Assembly: GCA_003024785.1 (NCBI GenBank)
Contig: PUQB01000376.1
Coordinates: 1 to 64,000 of the forward strand
Origin: Selaginella tamariscina
Lineage: Eukaryota; Streptophyta; Lycopodiopsida; Selaginellales; Selaginellaceae
Direction of reading: 5' to 3'
DNA: 64,000 nucleotides
Positions 48,726-60,225 of this stretch are shown here, one piece after another. The notes under the pieces were generated by a model. It was given only the letters and a program-made list of their open reading frames with translations. It made no database searches and was not told the origin of the DNA. The position numbers were made by a program, and so were the translations under genes. Each line of letters begins with the position of its first letter. Positions within the stretch are counted from its first letter, which is position 1.

Positions 48726-49806
48726 GTGCGGCGGGATTAATCTCGCCACCCCTTCAATGCCTCCTGAAAGAGTGGGCGGGATTAATCTCGCCACCTTTCT
48801 GGAGGCCTTGAACGGGAGTGCGGAATTAATCCCACCCTTCTCGGTCTCAGAGAGAACTGGGCAGGATTTATTTGGACACCCCTTCAGTGACTCCAGAAAG
48901 GAGCGGGATTAATCTCGCCCACCATGTAAGGATGGTGAAATGAATCTCGCCACCCTTCAGTCCCCTCCATTGGTATGTTGTAAACCTTCTACGTCTTAGA
49001 CAGAAACGTTTGGGATTGGTCCGACTCACCAATGGAGAAAAAAGAAGGGTGGCGGGATTCATCCTCCAACAGGCATTGAAGACTCGGCGGGATTAATCCC
49101 GCCGCCCAGGGCCCTTCCCGCAGGCCATGCGGCGGGATTAATCCTGCCGGATTTCGCACAGGGCATGGGGTGGCAAGATTAATCCCGCCGCCCATGGCCT
49201 CCGTGCTGGGCCTGGATGGCGGGATTAATCCCGCCGGCCACACATGCCCTACGCGGAATTCTGCGGGATTAATCCCGCCGCATGCCCATGCCCTGTGCAA
49301 AATCCGGCGGGATTAATTCCACCGCCTAGGCCCTTCAGGTAGGATAAATTCCGTCGGATTCCGCGCATGGCATGCGTATGTGGCGGGATTAATCCCGCCG
49401 CTCATGAGGCTAACCGAAGAGCGGCAGGATTAATCCCGCCGGACGTCCATGCCCTGTGCGGAATCTGGCGGGATTAATCCCTGCCGCCTAGACCCTTCGG
49501 ACAGGCCATTGGCGGCGGGATAAATCCCGCCGCCTAGGCCCAACACGTAGGCCATGGCCGGCGGGATTAATCCCGCCGCTCTTCGGTTAGCCTCATGGGC
49601 GGCAGGATTAATCCCACCGCTCATGAGGCTAACCGAATAACCTGCATGAAATGGCGGTGGGATTAATCCCCGCTCATGAGGCTAACCGAATAGCCTGCCT
49701 GAAGGGCGGCAGGATTAATCTCGCCGCCGAGGGTCTAACCATATAGCAGGGGATTAATCCCACCGCTACACACGTCTCACCATATAGTGGCGGGATTAAT
49801 CCTGCC
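48726..49806. repeat. Palindrome array 1: about 24 copies of GGCGGGATTAATCCCGCC
   Basis: An 18-bp perfect palindrome and close variants recur every 35-50 bp, with one gap near 48950-49050. Best copies are near 49084, 49215, 49381 and 49558. Degenerate forms near 48860 and 49340 keep the ATTAAT-like core. Between copies run GC-richer spacers such as cctaggccctt and catgaggctaaccgaa, so the array is built of complex units, not pure palindromes. It lies 0.3-1.4 kb upstream of the minus-strand gene. Frames across it on both strands read AGLIPPA or GGINPAA because the motif is self-complementary; these are not genes. Confidence 0.95.
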
Positions 49807-52260
49807 GCTACACACATATATATATATCTATATGTATATGTGTGTGTAGGAGAGTGTGTGTGTGTGTGTCAGAGATAGACAAATCAGATAAAATTATACT
49901 GATACACACACACATATGTATATGTATATGTATATCATATGTGTGTGCTAAATAAATTAAATTATACATGTGTGTGAGTGTATCACATACACCCCAAGAA
50001 TAAAAATCATGCAGAGGTTTAACATGTGTGTGTCCATGAGAGTGCTAAAGTTTCACGTGCAACGATACATATATACACACGTAGTATTATACACATAAAC
50101 ATACATACATATTAGTACATATTAATATTAGAGAGACAAAGTACATATTATGGATCATGCATGGTGTGTATGTATGAGAGAAGAGAGAGTGTTAACAAAT
50201 TAAATTCATACACATTGCATATATTAGTACACACATATACATACACGTGTATACACACAGACATACATATATATTACATGTGTAAATTCAATGTGTTACA
50301 TAAGGTTTAGGGTTTAGGGTTAGGATGGATCATGCATGGTGTGTATGTATGAGAGGAGTGAGTGTTAAAAAATTAATTTTGTACGCATTGCATATATTAG
50401 TACATATATATACATACACATATTATACACAGATATACATACATAGTACATAATATTGTAACATCAGTACATATTATGGATCATGCATGGTGTGTATGTA
50501 TGAGAGAAGAGACAGGCTACATATTATGGATCATGATCATGCATGGTGTGTATGTATGAGAGAAGGATTATGCATGGTGACACTGTGTATGTATGAGAGA
50601 AGAGAAAGAGTGTTAACAAATGAAAATCGTACACATTGCATATATTAGTACACATATATACATACACACGTGTATACACACAAACATACATATATATTAC
50701 ATGTGTAAATTCAATGTGTTACATACACACAGACTGAGTACATATAAATCATACATGCATTGAACATGATGTTTTTTAATAAAGAAGCAACATATAATTT
50801 CTCAAGTTTGGTTTAGGGCAATGTGCATGTGTGTGCATATGTGTCTCTGTAAGTGCTTCTAATGCGTGTGCACGTGTATATATAAATTTATGATTGTATT
50901 TATATATGTGTGCAAAACAAACATCGAATAATTAAGAAAAAATATTAATAACACACTATGAACATATTTTAAATTATACATAATAATATATGATTTTTAA
51001 TATATAGCCATATATAGTTTTAATAATATATATTAATTTAATATTGATAATAAGGTTTAACATTGGAATATTCTTGAAATAATAAGAAATTAATTGAGAA
51101 AATCCCATTAATATATACAAATGTAGATCAAGTATTGAAATAATTAACTAAATTAATTACGATAATCATGTTTAATATTGAAATATTCTTAGAATAATAA
51201 GAAAATAATAAAGAATATCCCATTAATATAAAGAAGATAATTTACTCAAGTAATTAAGAAAATGATATTAATATACACACTGTGAACATATTTTAAATTA
51301 TACATAATGATACATCATTTTATCTAATATATATTCATATATAGTTTTAATAATATATATTAATTAATATTGATAATAAGGTTTAACATAGAATATTCTT
51401 GAAATAATAACAAATTAATTGAGAAAATCCCATTAATATATACAAATGTAGAATAATTACTGAGATAATTAAGAATAAGACTAATTTAATTATGATAATC
51501 AGGTTTAATATTGGAATATTCTTCGAATATTAAGAAAATAATAAAGAATATCCCATTAATAATAGGAAATGTAAATTAATTACTTGAGTAATTAAGAAAA
51601 TAATAATAATAAACAGACTATGAATATATTTTAAATGATACATAATAATATATCAATTTATTTATTGTATTAGTGTATATATATATAATATAAACTTAAT
51701 AATATATACTTAAATATTATAATGTAAAATAATTACAAAAATTTCGTAATATTAAATAGCTTGAATCACTTGAATGACATTAAATGCAATTTTTAAAACA
51801 CTCCTTATAATTGGAGAGTATATATGTCAGACTATCGGTTATTTGTTTCAACTCATCTTAAATTTTCTTTTCTGTTATTTTCAAAAATTTTGAATTTCTA
51901 ATATAAGTATTATCTGTTTAACATGTAAATTTAAAAATGCATTTAATTTCCCATTCAAATTCAGATCTGGTTCTTTTTCCGACAGGGGTTTCTTTATTTC
52001 TTTATTTTTCACTCTTCAGATTTTTTTTCTTCTTTTAGTGATCAGCTCAGGAGCGACATTAGATTGGGTGCGCTATTGTTTATAGGAAAGTACGGCGCCT
52101 TCAGTACTGTTTACAAGTAAGTATTATAAATAAATTTAGATATATTTATAAAGATTCACTCTTTACATTCTCTCTTAAATTTTAGAATTTAGGGGTTAGA
52201 AATGCATTAGGATTACAATATATTCTGTTAGGGATTTATCCCGTTTAAATATACTTCTAA
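49807..52260. repeat. AT-rich centre of the nested element: simple and complex direct repeats
   Basis: 49810-50720 is TG/CA/TATATA-rich. A unit containing ggatcatgcatggtgtgtat recurs at about 50154, 50325, 50477 and 50527. A block around catatattagtacacatat recurs at about 50217 and 50637. Two TTTAGGG telomere-type units lie at about 50304-50320. 50938-51720 holds three copies of a unit of about 330 bp with aaattatacataat and ggaatattcttgaaataat. No gene seen. Confidence 0.75.
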
Positions 52261-52279
52261 CTTAATATTCTCGGTTAGC

Positions 52280-53092
52280 CGGGTGACGGGATTAATTCGG
52301 CCATTTTTTTTGCCTCTTTGAAGAGGTGGTGGGATTAATCCCGCCACCATCTCTTTGATAGTTATGGCTGAATTAGTCCGAGCAATGCTTCTCCGCCTTT
52401 TAAAAAGAGCGGCGAGATTAATCTTGCCGATAACTCTCTCAACTGATAAAGAGTTACTTGAATTTATTAAAAAGAGTTATGTACGGGATTAATCTCGCTA
52501 ACCATTTTAGGAGGCAGAGAAGGGGTGGCGGGATTAATCTCGCCACCACTTTCCTGTTTTAAATATTTGTGGGCAGGATTCATCCTGAGATCTCTTTTAA
52601 ATCATAGCTTCAGAGAGAGTTGTGGGCGGGATTAATTCCGCCCCCTCTTCCTCGTCGAAGGGATTTGCGACGGGATTAATCCCGCTGCCTCTCTCCGATG
52701 AGGAAGATCCGGCGGCGGGATTAATCCGATCGGTACTTCCTCGTCGGAGGGAGTCCACGGCGGGATTAATCCCGCCGCCTCTCCGACGAGGAAGATCTAG
52801 GGGCGGGATTAATCTCGCCGCCTCTCTCCGACAAGGAAGATCTAGCAGCGGGATTAATCTCGCCGATTCTTCCTCGCGGGAGGGAATCGGCGGCGGGATT
52901 AATCCCGCCGAGTCTCTCCGATAGGGTAGAGTTGACGGCGGGATTAATCCTGCTGACTCTCTCCGAAGGGGTAGCTTCGTTGGCGGGATTAATCCCGCCG
53001 GCTCACTCCGAAGGGGTACAGTCGGCGGCGGGATTAATCCCACCCATCGTTCCTCGTCGGAGGAAGTCATGGGCGGGATTAATCTCGCCCAT
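52280..53092. repeat. Palindrome array 2: about 18 copies of GGCGGGATTAATCCCGCC
   Basis: Same 18-bp palindrome as array 1, with a more regular period of 44-45 bp from 52624 onward (52668, 52712, 52757, 52801, 52845, 52890, 52935, 52980, 53025, 53070). The spacer is a second partly self-complementary word (tcctcgtcggaggga / ctccgacgaggaaga). It ends about 150 bp before the plus-strand gene. The long ORFs here (such as 52597-53070 minus) are by-products of the repeat. Confidence 0.95.
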
Positions 53093-53243
53093 CAGTTATA
53101 TTAATAAAGCATGAGAAATTATCTCTATACATAATTATGTATTATTGCACATGCATATTATTAAGCAACCGCAGTTCTGATTTCTTAGAAATATTGCATA
53201 AACAGATATCATAAATAACATAATTATTTATGTGCAGGACAAT
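53093..53243 (+). promoter_or_regulatory. Presumed leader of the plus-strand gene
   Basis: AT-rich interval between array 2 and ATG 53244, with ttatttatgtgcag directly before the coding start, possibly the acceptor of a leader intron. Confidence 0.35.
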
Positions 53244-55155
53244 ATGTATAATATTGGAGATAAAGTGTGTCTTCTTCAGAACAACGAGATAGTTGGCACT
53301 GGAACTGTGGAAGTTCGAGATGATAATGCATCATGTCACAATATTGCCCAAGGATCTTGTGTGTACGTATGAGTGAACACCATTTTCAAGCATGTTGAGG
53401 TTCCGAGAATGGAATTTGAGGAGGGTTCTCCTGTATTGTGGAATTTGGATGAAGTCAAGGCTGACACAGAATATACAGAGTCACAAACAAATAATAGCAC
53501 GAGTTTCCAGATGATGGCTTGCCTACTGTGATGAATGAGGTGATTCTCTTTCTTCATAAGATTGAGGTTGGGAGAGGCATCATCACAGCTATAAATCCAA
53601 TGGAAGCAGTGTCAAAAGAGAAACTAGGGTCCGACTTTGTGGGTGTAGTTGTGACAGAGGTTTCACCTAATGGCACATTGCATCCTAGATCGCTCGTGAG
53701 GTGGCGAACATCTGAATTAAGACGGCAATATGGTTCAACATATTTTGGGTTGGATTTCAATAATAACAACTCGAAAGAACAACTCATATTTAAAGAGGTT
53801 CCTTGCATTGGTCATATTGTAAGAAAAATATGATTCATGTGTTGCAGATCTTCCCCTGCAAGTTTCAGCAAGAGGGTGAAGATGGATCCTACATCTTCCG
53901 AAAATGTTACGAGCATTTCCACGATTGACTGCTGCAAGAAAAAGTGTTGTCAAATGGCAAACCGAAATGAAATTACCCAATGTAGACATGTCTTTCGTAC
54001 GCTCACCCAAAAGCAAAGGCATGCGTTTGTATATGCTACACTAACTAGGTGTGTATTGATGGAATGGCCTCGGACACAGGTTATCAGAGTACATCCATGG
54101 TATTTAATAAGGTGGCCATCTGCTTCAAAGCTTGGTACAGTATATACAGGATCCCAAAGACCACGTTCTACCGTCGAAGGGATGAGTGGCTAGATGGAGC
54201 GCAAACCTCAATACATGGGAACACTCGCTTGGTCAAAACCCGCTTTCACATTATGGCAGCCATAAAGATACTCAAGGCTTTTGTGGAAGCAAATGTAGAC
54301 AGGATGCCTCACAAATGCCGAACCACAAATGCAGGGGTCAGGAAAAATCTCAAGGTTTTGCCTTCGATCTACACTCAATTGAAGCTGTGTGAACATGTGA
54401 ACAAGTGCCTCAGCTTGATGGGGCTGCAAGCAATCTGCACTGGTACCTTCAACAACATATGGAATACTCATTTTAAGGATGTGGAGATTGCAAAACACTC
54501 TAGCTTTTCCAAGTGTGACACTTGTACATCATTGAAAGTTGCAGAGGCTTGTGCAAAAACCTTGGTGGAGATCACTGCCATTCAAAAGAAGATGGAGGCC
54601 CACATGATTGCACAACAAACTTGCCGGTCTCAGTACTATGCACACCGCATGCTTTCTTGTCACACCCATTTAGAGTACCTGTGCTTGATCCATGACAAGA
54701 TGGATCATTCAAAGACCGGCATTCTAAAGCTCGTTGCAACACCAAAGTGCCTTGGAGAAGTCATAAAACTTCCGATTTCATTGACAGGTGTGCTAACACA
54801 TAGACACGGTTGTGAGTCATATGGACACTTTTCACTTCCACATTGGTCTAGCAACTCCAATTTCACTATTGGGTCGTTGGCCATGTGTTTTAGAAACCTT
54901 GAAGCCCACTCACAGACAAGTCCTATCAGTGATCTTAAAGTGAAGAAACAACACCTTCAACCTTTACATAATGCTCTCATGAACACGTCTGCACTTGAGG
55001 CTACTTGGGAATATGAGAGGCATTGTCAGCAGCCTGCACAAAAAAAAGATGGCCCTGTTGAGAGTTCAGGTTTAGTGGAGGGATCTAGCTCAAATAGTGT
55101 ACATGTGTCCTCAACATCAAATAAGCTTCCTCGTCATTTGCTTTCCCAATATTGA
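53244..55155 (+). pseudogene. N-terminal part of a DUF7869-type transposase-like protein
   Basis: The leading part reads MYNIGDKVCLLQNNEIVGTG and stops once at 53370. IEVGRGIITAINPMEAV and GVVVTEVSPNGTLHPRSLV (53575-53700) then resemble the small domain found before plant transposon-type proteins (DUF8039-like, weak). From 53900 the body is clearer: ITQCRHVFRTLTQKQRHAFV, then IPKTTFYRRRDEWLDGAQ and SIHGNT, RMPHKCRTTNAG, LPSIYTQL, HSSFSKCDTCTSLK (a CxxC motif), LEYLCLIHDKMDH and GVLTHRHGCESYGHFSLPHW. This order fits proteins whose next block is VGHTHEDIDxFF. That block is absent here and is found inverted at 55.6 kb. The frame 54049-55155 is open for 368 codons and ends in unrelated sequence. 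Confidence 0.65.
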
Positions 55156-55226
55156 CCACATGCTTATATAGTTCTGAGTAACCAGTTGCCTTATTAGAAT
55201 TCTTTGGCATCAATTTTGAACCCATG

Positions 55227-55760
55227 TCACATATTTTTTAATGCCTCAATAATAACCTCTTGTTCCTTGAGCTGGGCACTCAATGGAATAGGGTCTAGTT
55301 GTCCTTTTGGAAGAAGTGGCTTTTCATTCTCTTCACTTTTGAAGAACATTAACCCCTCTTTCGGTAACCACTCTTTCAGTAACCACTCCTGCTCTGATGG
55401 ACGTAACTTGTACTGCATAATAGGTATACCATCTCGTATGGAAAAAAAGAATTGTAGCGGCACAAGGTGACCAACTAAAGAATCACTCCCCTCTTTTATA
55501 TATCCTTGAGAAATTTTTTGAAGTCTGGCACCTCAGTCACAAGCAAAAGCACAACTTTTTTTGGAGATGCAGTTTTCAAAAAGATTCATCATATGCGGTA
55601 AGGTAAGTGCACTTGTCCTTTTTGTAGAGTTGGAGACCTTGCTGAAGAATGCATCAATATCTTCATGAGTGTGACCAACCATAAGAAAACTGAGTGTGAT
55701 TGTCTCAAACACACCTTTGGCAACAAGCATTGACAAGTATGCTAGCACATATCTAGAAAA
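55227..55760 (-). pseudogene. C-terminal part of a DUF7869-type transposase-like protein, inverted
   Basis: After a probable acceptor (ttttctag, about 55757) the minus strand reads YVLAYLSMLVAKGVFETIT, then LSFLMVGHTHEDIDAFFSKV, the hallmark of this family. After a stop at 55533 follow LQFFFSIRDGIPIMQYKLRP and WLPKEGLMFFKSEE, which fit the family's C-terminus. It continues what the plus-strand frame ending at 55155 lacks, so the two halves face each other. Confidence 0.7.
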
Positions 55761-55929
55761 TAAAAGTAAGTATGAGCTTGAGAAACTACTATTATTAAAG
55801 AGTTTATATAATTATGAATTTTAAATATATGATATTTATAATTTTGTAATTACTTTAAGCTTCAGAAAACATACATTCCCTTGCAGTTTTGTTAATCGTG
55901 ACTTTATCAACGCTTCTTGACATCCACCT

Positions 55930-56400
55930 ATATCAAATGGATTTAACATTTATAAAACATGCTGGGTCTTTTGATTGGGAGACCATGTTTTTTTAAGCAT
56001 CCATATATCTTTCGCTCTCCTTCTCGTGTCGCCTTTTTTGGGATTGAACCATGCAACCTTAACAATACTATTTTTTATGATTACTTTAGGTGTGTCGATA
56101 ATTTGACCCATCCAAACAGGCTAATTATATGACGCATCTGGAGTAATGAGAACCATCATTAGTTTTTGAAGATCCTAGCAGCAATCAAAGTATGCTTTAG
56201 GTTTTTGGTTCCTTTGTCCAACAAAGTGTGGGGTTTGCACTTTCACATCACTACTGGCTTCTATGTCATCTGTGCTCAGTGATGTTATTTCAATCTCCTC
56301 TCGCCACCTTGTTTTAGGCCAAAAAGGGTGTTGCAATTCTGTACTTGTGACAGTAGGCCCTTCCAACTCTCGAACAACAGTCTTTTACAGATGGATAATT
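55930..56400 (-). pseudogene. Additional coding remnant upstream of the inverted half
   Basis: Minus-strand pieces include WREEIEITSLSTDDIE (56366-56175) and then VWMGQIIDTPKVIIKN and VKVAWFNPKK (about 56120-56030), which resembles a small beta-rich chromatin-reader-like module. Frameshifts separate the pieces. They may be part of the same transposase-like gene or of another copy. Confidence 0.4.
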
Positions 56401-56867
56401 GTGTAGGCGAAAACAAAATAGTTAAATCATTTTACTTAAGGCCAAATTGTTTACTTAACTATATAAATTTAAAAAACGATATGAAAGATTGACTATATTA
56501 TTATTGGATTTTGTATATTATATATATATTATTACTACAAATTTTTAATTAATAAGTTATATTTAAATATTAATATTTTAATAACAACATCAATATTTAT
56601 ATAATGTACCTCTTATGCTCTTCCTTAATTGTTATATTAGGCAATATATTATATAATTTAATACTTTCTACTTTTATAATGTTATTAATTTTTATTCAAT
56701 GAATGTTATAATTTATTAAAGGGTCAAATATAAAATAGATTATTCTAAAGAATATTTTGTTTTCAAATATATATTCTAAATAATATTCCTCTAATATTAG
56801 AAAATGCTAATTAAATAACTAAAATTGCTAATTATTAAGAAATAGGACTATAACTATGCCCATTTTA
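56401..56867. other. AT-rich right subterminal region of the nested element
   Basis: No gene. AATATTC/GAATATT words (56740-56800) mirror those of the left subterminal region. The terminal inverted repeat ends at 56867. Confidence 0.5.
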
Positions 56868-56876
56868 ATTACAACT

Positions 56877-57378
56877 TGCATACAACATATCTAACTTGAT
56901 GTGTTCCGACATGTTAGGTTCTGCACACAGCAAAAGGCTTTGAAAGCGAATACCAAATTGCATCACCGACTCAGATGGCTCCTAACAAATACGATTCAAC
57001 TATTGAAAAACATTGTCACAGTCGTCCGTATGTTCAAATGCACGTTTGAAGACCTTTGAAAGAATACTCCAATCTTCACGAGTTGCAATGTCCAGACCAT
57101 TGTACCATTGCAATGCCGTCCCTTGAAGACAAGTAGGAAACTCACGCAAACACTAAATACCGTCCCACGAATGATAAGTGGTCAACATAATCTCCAGGAT
57201 TTCCGCGAAAGAAATCTAGCCAGACGCAGGGGTTTGCAACATGAGCCAGAGGAGTACCCTGGGCTGTGAATGCTGTCATCAACTGAGAGTGATTATTCAA
57301 TTGCATATGCATAACATCCAACAACTGCATGAGTAACTGCTCCACAAACAAAGGATTTGCCTATTGTAGATCCATGGA
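56877..57378 (-). pseudogene. 5' part of gag of the split gypsy element
   Basis: Minus strand. MDLQ, stop, then ANPLFVEQLLMQLLDVMHMQ; HVANPCVWLDFFRGNPGDYV; FPTCLQGTALQWYNGLDIAT; REDWSILSKVFKRAFEHTD; EPNMSEHIKLDMLYA. The W...FxG and LQGxALxWY motifs are typical of retrotransposon gag. One stop near the start and one shift near 57140. It continues at 43630. Confidence 0.85.
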
Positions 57379-57521
57379 TGAAGAAAAGACAAAATCTATA
57401 AAAAAGAAAAGATCTAAATAATGAAAAAGCTAAATCTTAATAAGATAAAGAAAATCAATAAAAAAGACACAAATCTAAGTATTCCGTAAGGACAATTATA
57501 AGTGCCTCTCACTTCCACCAA

Positions 57522-57690
57522 TGTGAGAGCTCGGAATATAAAAAGCTCAGAATATAAAAATGTATATATCCATTAGTTCAAAAACCCTAACTTATATATA
57601 AACGATTGGTCTAAATTGAATCGAATACGATGGATATTAAAATCCACTATGCTAATAATATGTGCACATGTAGCCGTACACGTGGATATT
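57522..57690 (-). repeat. 5' LTR of the split gypsy element
   Basis: About 169 bp. Followed on the minus strand by TTGGTGGAAGTGAGAG, the likely primer-binding site, whose tRNA is not clear. Confidence 0.75.
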
Positions 57691-57695
57691 ACAAT

Positions 57696-59529
57696 ATAAG
57701 ATAAATTTAGATGATGTGGACTTTGTTGAATAAAAAAGACACTATCAGTAACTGCTCCTGAATACAATTGAATTGAAAAATAGAGAGCAAGGATAGTTAA
57801 GTTTTAAAAATATAAAATACTATAACATCAAAATATTAATGTATTCAAAATAGATATAAAAACTAGCAAACGTAAAATAAAATATATATTCATAATAATA
57901 ATACAACATAAATATAAAACCAAGATTTAAAATTTGAGATATATTCTTTATCGCTCTAATCTTATTTATTAGCATTTCATATTCCTATTCTTTCCATATT
58001 GTTATAATGTATAATAATGCATAATTTCATGTTTAATTGGTTTTCATTATAATTATTAATTAATTATAAAATAATAATCATGTGTTTAAAACTTAATGGT
58101 TCAATAAAAAGAAGAACAATGATCCCTCTGTGAAGATGAGATGGTGATAAAAACCGATTGCTATTAGTTTGTTATAACAATTATTTTGATATTATATTAC
58201 ATTAATATTATAATTATGTTATTTTCCATTCTCTTGTATTACATTATCACAATTATTAAACCAAGTAACTTGGAAGATGATTTTTCTTTTTATTAATGTT
58301 TTTATTATTTCTTACAATGTTATATAGGCAATGCATAAGGAGATGAAATATATAATGAAATAAATCTTCCACGTGAAATGAAGATAAGTAATGTTGTTTT
58401 CTTTGTAAAAACAATTTTTATGTTAACGAATTGTTTGTTAGAATTGAATATTGTTAAACAATTTTGCTTTTATATTGCAATTAATATTTCATTTTGAAAA
58501 CTTTAATTAAAAAGTATGTATTGCATAAGATATATAATTAATGTTAAATAAATGTTCTTATATGGATATTATAAGCAAATATTTTCTTTTAATTAGCAAA
58601 CATAAAAATACACTATCCAAAATAAAAGTACAGTTGAAAATGACTCCAAAAAGCATACATAAAAAATTATGTTCTAAATGGAACGCTTCGGCAATGTTCT
58701 TTAATGACTTTGTATATTTCAAGCAACTTTGGTACCCTCTCCGGGCTTCCTGTACACACACATATATATATATTGACGAACTTTAGGAGATGGTGCATTA
58801 CCTTTGTTATGCGTAAATAAGTCTAAGTTCTACGTGTATGTGTTAACTATATATATATATATATAACGGTGCAAAAAATGCAATTACACCAATTTATTTT
58901 TGCACCAACGTGAAGAAGTGATCTTACATGAATATTAAAACCTCAATGTAACAAGACAAGGATATATACCTTGTCCTCAAAGAGCCTCCATATGGGTTCT
59001 ACCATCATCTCCTTGGTCCCTATGGACCAGACAAGAGCAATTTGTATAGAGGAACCTCAGGTTTTGAACATCGCTCTAGTAAAATATTCAGGCACATGTA
59101 ATACCTTGAGTGAGGTAAGCAGTGACCTCCACAATTTTAACTTCAACTTCCTTACAAAAGCACTACAAAATTTATGTTATCATCCAGTGGGCAACGAAAT
59201 GCGTGTGTGACTTCTAGGTCCTATGATTAATGGAAATATATCCATATATCTATACGAGAGAGATATGAATCATAAATTATGTTAAACTTTATTGGTGTAA
59301 GTGCCACATAGGACATAGCAACAGTAACATCTATTGAATATTGAATATATTAAAATTAAAAATATATATTAAACGTTATTGAATATATTAATTTATTTTT
59401 TTTGAAATAGTAATAGTTTTTATACTGTAGTAAAGAATGTGAATTCATATATACAGTTATTCAGACTTATATTATTATGTATGTGTATGTGTATGTATTA
59501 TGTGTGTGTATAGAAAGTTCGTGGCTTAC
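57696..59529. other. AT-rich intergenic stretch, no supportable gene
   Basis: 57710-57760 again shows the ctttgttgaataaaaaagac word found upstream of Hint genes. A frame at about 58955-59110 reads YLVLKEPPYGFYHH and looks protein-like but is isolated, and no family is recognised. A TATATA run lies at 58847-58864. Confidence 0.4.
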
Positions 59530-59669
59530 CTTCACTAAGCAAATCGTTGATCAACGAACTGTAATGTGCAACCCGGCAGCATTCATGTTACTTGGATTCC
59601 CATCTAAAAAGGCAACCCGTGTGTTTGTGTGTGTGTTTGCTATATAAAAAATATATTTGATATACATAC

Positions 59670-59729
<60 letters not shown>

Positions 59730-60225
59730 TACAAACACCTGGAAATATACGTGACCAGGAGATTGAGAACCTGTATGCATCCATGTGCATGTTCTTCATC
59801 GTCCGATATCTTCTGTAAAGCAATAAGAAATATATTTATATTTATTAATAAATATGTCAAAAAACTATAATAGTTACCCGATATCTTTGATATTGATACT
59901 CAGCAATATCTCCGTTTTTCCCATCCGTAGTCCTTCCCTGAAATAAATATTAATTAATAACAAATTATATTTAATTAATAATAATTACAATAAATATTAA
60001 GTAACTGACTAAAACACCTGGTGTATGAGCATTTTCGTCCGTCTCGCTCACAGCTCCTTCATACTAAATTGAATATGATTACTTATTAAATATTATTATA
60101 TTATCTTAATTAAATAAATATTATTTTAATTAAATAATAAAAAAGGGGATACTTGATATGCAGCTGAAGCAGTACCAAATACAAATCCTTTTGGAAAGCT
60201 ACATCTCATCCGACGGCGAGACTTT
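59530..60225 (-). pseudogene. GH1 beta-glucosidase fragment (N-terminal exons)
   Basis: Minus-strand exons with GT-AG borders: about 60222-60153 (RCSFPKGFVFGTASAAYQV), 60063-60018 (YEGAVSETDENAHTPG), 59937-59878 (GRTTDGKNGDIAEYQYQRYR), 59812-59739 (MKNMHMDAYRFSISWSRIFP) and 59603-59530 (SNMNAAGLH..., SLINDLLSEG). These are the opening blocks of plant GH1 enzymes (FPxGFxFGTATSAYQVEGA, DAYRFSISWSRI, YYxxLINxLL). Part of exon 2 is missing, exon 5 has a frame break, and the catalytic-acid NEP and nucleophile ENG regions are absent. Confidence 0.85.
59640..59735. repeat. Compound microsatellite in a GH1 intron: GT, TA and GA runs
   Basis: GTGTTTGTGTGTGT near 59620-59637, (TA)n at about 59676-59705, (GA)n at about 59704-59730. 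It lies within the intron between the fourth and fifth GH1 exons, and small ORFs here are artefacts. Confidence 0.85.

Larger units (their letters stand above)
43631..56867. mobile_element. Large (13.2-kb) DNA element nested in gag, with terminal inverted repeats
   Basis: The left end reads aaagtgggcatgatacg. The right end, reverse-complemented, reads taaaatgggcatagtt, so the terminal repeat is about 11 bp (AAARTGGGCAT). Flanks GTTGTAACT (43622-43630) and ATTACAACT (56868-56876) look like a 9-bp target duplication with three later changes. Removing the element plus one copy restores the gag frame (...LDMLYA-S-C/Y-N-VHLW...). Both subterminal regions are strongly AT-rich. Contents: FCP1-like fragment (minus), long decayed gene (minus), palindrome array 1, AT-rich repeat centre, palindrome array 2, transposase-like gene (plus) and an inverted piece of the same family (minus). 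A 9-bp duplication is typical of Mutator-like elements, but no MULE transposase is seen. Confidence 0.72.
39584..57690 (-). mobile_element. Ty3/gypsy LTR retrotransposon split by a nested 13.2-kb element
   Basis: LTR-like ends match at 39584-39741 and 57522-57690 (both start tgtgagag and share cggaatataaaaatg, atatccattagttca and aaaatccactacgctaat). A possible duplication ACAAT flanks the element (39579-39583 and 57691-57695). A purine tract (aaaaggaggggatga) precedes the 3' LTR on the minus strand. The gene order on the minus strand is gag, protease, reverse transcriptase, RNase H, integrase, typical of Ty3/gypsy. Without the insert it is about 4.9 kb. All domains carry stops or shifts, and LTR divergence is high, so the element is old and dead. 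Confidence 0.88.

Noticed and set aside
48726..49806. CRISPR-like array (short palindromic repeats with regular spacing)
   Set aside because: Spacers are related to one another and short, the repeats vary, no cas genes are present, and the context is a eukaryotic transposon.
50304..50320. Interstitial telomere array
   Set aside because: Only about two TTTAGGG units; too short to call more than a chance or relic telomere-type patch.
52597..53070. ORF of 157 codons with repeated AGLIPP (and 100-, 103- and 64-codon ORFs in both arrays)
   Set aside because: The reading is forced by the palindrome GGCGGGATTAATCCCGCC. Both strands give similar peptides, and no start context or codon bias supports a protein.
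59551..59860. Two overlapping 90-codon ORFs through a (TA)n(GA)n microsatellite
   Set aside because: Only the part encoding MDAYRFSISWSRIFP is genuine (GH1 exon 4). The remainder translates the microsatellite and intron.
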